NCBI GenBank assembly: GCA_965651255.1
Contig: CBFGRU010000049.1
Location: 1-15,492, forward strand
Direction of reading: 5' to 3'
DNA: 15,492 nucleotides
Source of the DNA: CBFGRU01 sp965651255
Lineage (GTDB): Bacteria; Planctomycetota; Phycisphaerae; Phycisphaerales; SM1A02
Shown here: in pieces, positions 13,809 through 15,492 of the stretch
Layout of the letters: the number at the start of each line of letters is the position of its first letter
How positions within the stretch are numbered: position 1 is the first letter of the stretch
Program-made: the position numbers and the translations under genes
The notes under the pieces: model-generated
The model's database searches: none
Seen by the model: the letters and a program-made list of their open reading frames with translations, nothing else
What the model was told of the DNA's origin: nothing

Positions 13809-14038
13809 TCTTCAAGAAGCCGATCTGCCGATGACAACGCATTTGCTAAGTCGTTGCCCACAGCGCACCAGTCAGCGCATAGTGCTTCTTCTACCGACGC
13901 ACTCGGGATGAATCGGTTAAAGTTCGAGGATGAAGTGGGTGGGGAGATCACAATGATTGACCCTGCACCCCTAAGAATGTTCTTTAGCCAAGGCCGCACG
14001 GGCTTCTCCAACTGGTGCTGTAGCACTAAGTCACTCAT
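13766..14038 (-). CDS. Small unknown protein overlapping the DUF2335 gene
   Basis: The 90-residue protein has no recognised domain, signal peptide or membrane segment. It has a hydrophobic beta-like patch (GAGSIIVISPP, about residues 25-35), a central SVEEALCADWCAVGNDLANALSSADRL segment that reads as an amphipathic helix pair, and a very acidic C-terminus (EEWDEQAERSENE). It uses TTA, CTA, AGA and AGG codons that are scarce in neighbouring genes. ATG 14038 is preferred over TTG 14059 because a good -10 box sits at 14048-14053, between the two. With that promoter the mRNA would start only about 2 bases before the ATG, which also explains the missing ribosome binding site. Its end overlaps the DUF2335 gene by 43 bases, so both likely work together. 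Confidence 0.6.
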   Translation of the reverse strand: MSDLVLQHQLEKPVRPWLKNILRGAGSIIVISPPTSSSNFNRFIPSASVEEALCADWCAVGNDLANALSSADRLLEEWDEQAERSENEKS

Positions 14039-14047
14039 CGACAAGTG

Positions 14048-14086
14048 AGTATAGGGCAATACACTTAGTCAGTGAACAGTTTTCAA
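14048..14086 (-). promoter_or_regulatory. Two overlapping sigma70-like promoters of the DUF2335 cassette
   Basis: Pair one, on the minus strand, is TTCACT (14076-14071), a 17-base spacer and TATACT (14053-14048), with 9 bases from the -10 to ATG 14038. Pair two is TTGAAA (14086-14081), a 17-base spacer and TGTATT (14063-14058). Both have ideal spacing and good matches to TTGACA/TATAAT. Such boxes were not seen elsewhere in this window. Confidence 0.5.
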
Positions 14087-14262
14087 AGAGACTTGGTTAT
14101 CGGCCGTTTGCATGCGATTTGCCCTCGCTTGTGGTAGGTGCGAGTCACCCTTGCAGTACACGATTTTTCAACGCCTTTTGCTGCACCAATCAACAGGTCT
14201 CGATAGCGTCTTCGTTATAGGCAATTGTCGCCATTCGCTAAGGCGATTCTCGCCCGCGTCGC

Positions 14263-15081
14263 TTACATTTCCATCTCCAGCGACGCCTCTTCGATCAGAT
14301 ACATCCCCACCAGCCAGTTGTTCACGATGTACGGGTCCACCTTGAACGTCCCGGTGATCGACCCGTAGTGGAACACGTTGATGCCGCTGGTCGCCGGCAC
14401 CGCCCGGCTGAGGCGAACCTCGATTCCATCGTACGGCGTCGGCGGAACGCCCACGCAGCAGCCATCCCACTGGTTCATCATCAACAGCAGTTCGTTTGCC
14501 TGCGACACCATCAGCGGGAACGCGATGTACCCGGTGATCTTCACCTGTTTGCCATCGAGCAGGTCGATTCGGCTGGGAATGTCCGTCTTCCCCAGTCGCG
14601 GCTGATAACTGTCCTGGGCGCTGACCAGCAGGTCCCACGGAACGACGTACGGGTCGTCATCCGTTCCCGATCCGCGAATCACGAATCGACCATCCAGCAC
14701 CGTCGCGCCGTCATCGCGTTGTTCAATCGGGGCGGGGGAAGCGGTCGTCCCCGTTTCCTGCGGCGCGCCCGGAGAGCTGGGTGTTTCGGTGGAAGTGCCG
14801 GACGTCTCACCCGTTTCCGGTGCATCGAGCGGTTCGGTCTCTGCGGTCGAGCCGGCAGAAGACGATCGACTGCCTTCGGAGGCGGAGGTGGCACCCGATG
14901 ATGATGATGAGGCACCCTCACGTGGTTCGCTGCGGGTCGCGCTTGAATCACCCGGCGGGGTGGTGGCGTTGATGGCTGCCGAACCCTCGTTGCCGGCATC
15001 CACGCCGTTCTCGCTGTTCGTCACCATCAGAAAGACCGTCAGGATGATGAGCGCCGCCAGCAGACTCCAGAATACCTTCAT
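14263..15081 (-). CDS. DUF3299 family protein, membrane-anchored
   Basis: The 272-residue protein has an N-terminal membrane anchor (residues 3-21). A roughly 100-residue linker rich in Ser, Thr, Gly and Glu follows, including five Ser in a row at 58-62. The C-terminal domain (about 140-270) contains LLDGKQVKITGYIAFPLM and NQWDGCCVGVPPTPYDGIEV, the core motif of DUF3299, with Cys208-Cys209. The domain should sit outside the cytoplasm. The start is supported by GAGGA 7 bases upstream. It follows, on the same strand, the end of an ABC permease gene at a distance of 129 bases. DUF3299 genes next to MacB-like transporter genes occur in zinc-starvation operons of gammaproteobacteria, so a role in metal handling is possible, but no metal ligand cluster is evident here beyond the Cys pair. 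Confidence 0.75.
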   Translation of the reverse strand: MKVFWSLLAALIILTVFLMVTNSENGVDAGNEGSAAINATTPPGDSSATRSEPREGASSSSSGATSASEGSRSSSAGSTAETEPLDAPETGETSGTSTETPSSPGAPQETGTTASPAPIEQRDDGATVLDGRFVIRGSGTDDDPYVVPWDLLVSAQDSYQPRLGKTDIPSRIDLLDGKQVKITGYIAFPLMVSQANELLLMMNQWDGCCVGVPPTPYDGIEVRLSRAVPATSGINVFHYGSITGTFKVDPYIVNNWLVGMYLIEEASLEMEM

Positions 15082-15210
15082 CGTGTGTTCCTCATCGTCG
15101 GTGGGCTATGCGGGCGGATGCACGCCAGCCCTTGTTCGTTGCGGTTCATTCTAGGAACCACTCGTACCGATCTGCTTGTTCCATCAATCTGGTGGTCCGG
15201 GCCGATCGAA

Positions 15211-15492
15211 TCACCCGAGCGGCCGCAGATGCTTCGCCACCGGCGTCTGGTACGCCCGAATCGCGGGGATGACGCCCGCGACCATCGCGAGCAGAATCGC
15301 GCCGACCACGACGGGCAGCAAGAGGGCCAGGTCCGCTGACGGGGTGATGACAATGCCCAGCCGCGCCTTCATGATTGCCGCCACCGCGCCGGCCCCGAGG
15401 TGTCCGCCGATCAGCCCGCCGATGGCCCCGATCAGTCCGATCATCGCGCTTTCGGTCACCACCAGGCCGAAGACCCGTTCGCGTGAACACCC
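15211..15492 (-). CDS. MacB/FtsX-type ABC transporter permease, C-terminal fragment
   Basis: The last 93 residues of a permease are present; the start lies beyond the right edge. They begin GCSRERVFGLVVTESAMIGL, the cytoplasmic coupling loop and next transmembrane helix typical of FtsX/MacB permeases. A Gly-rich stretch (GAIGGLIGGHLGAG) and a last transmembrane segment (LALLLPVVVGAILLAMVAG) follow, ending in the family signature VIPAIRAYQTPVAKHLRPLG. Such permeases pair with an ATPase and work as mechanotransmission or export machines rather than classical importers. The ATPase gene is expected just outside the window. The DUF3299 gene downstream is probably functionally linked. Confidence 0.85.
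   Translation of the reverse strand, partial: GCSRERVFGLVVTESAMIGLIGAIGGLIGGHLGAGAVAAIMKARLGIVITPSADLALLLPVVVGAILLAMVAGVIPAIRAYQTPVAKHLRPLG

Noticed and set aside
14112..14345. 77-codon + strand frame right of the DUF2335 cassette
   Set aside because: Its second half is antisense to the DUF3299 gene, and there is no ribosome binding site or similarity.
14896..14913. GAT-type trinucleotide run
   Set aside because: It simply encodes the poly-Ser part of the DUF3299 linker on the minus strand; low-complexity coding rather than a regulatory repeat.

Overview
The window looks like chromosomal DNA of a planctomycete, most likely of the Phycisphaerae. This is inferred from gene content and high GC, not from a marker gene. 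The clues are an ECF sigma factor of the Sigma70_ECF/TIGR02999 type followed directly by a membrane Ser/Thr kinase with TPRs, a TPR protein with two RNA polymerase alpha C-terminal domains, three secreted proteins with PAPG-type (PEP-CTERM-like) C-terminal tails, and a small two-TM protein ending in a CPYC/CPEC zinc ribbon.

Layout, left to right. 1-186 is the tail of an unidentified + strand gene, and a textbook intrinsic terminator follows at 383-421. 466-1554 (+) is a Tat-exported glycosylasparaginase. 1555-2321 is a gene-poor gap holding a strong 14-bp hairpin. 2322-3341 and 3375-3911 (+) are a long-chain polyprenyl diphosphate synthase and a zinc-ribbon membrane protein. They converge on the - strand secreted beta-propeller protein (3985-4914), with a shared hairpin between them. 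5212-6609 (-) is a Tat-type lipoprotein of the SpoIID/LytB family. 6821-7756 (-) is the TPR/double alpha-CTD protein, which ends at a clear terminator and is divergent from the sigma factor (8074-8760) and kinase (8764-11400) pair. 11509-13119 (-) holds two tandem paralogous PAPG-tailed secreted proteins that share a 76-bp identical 3' block. 13353-14038 (-) is a lower-GC two-gene cassette: a small unknown protein overlapping a DUF2335 membrane protein. 14263-15492 (-) is a DUF3299 protein downstream of the C-terminal end of a MacB/FtsX-type ABC permease.

The probable functional groups are: a regulatory block (alpha-CTD protein, sigma factor, receptor-like kinase); an exported or envelope block (glycosylasparaginase, SpoIID, PAPG-tailed proteins); a transporter block at the right end that resembles zinc-starvation operons; and one small accessory cassette that looks acquired. 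The most interesting items are the TPR/alpha-CTD protein beside the sigma/kinase pair, the DUF2335 cassette with its own sigma70-like (possibly leaderless) promoter, and the identical block shared by the two paralogs. No tRNA, rRNA, CRISPR array, insertion sequence or replication origin was recognised.
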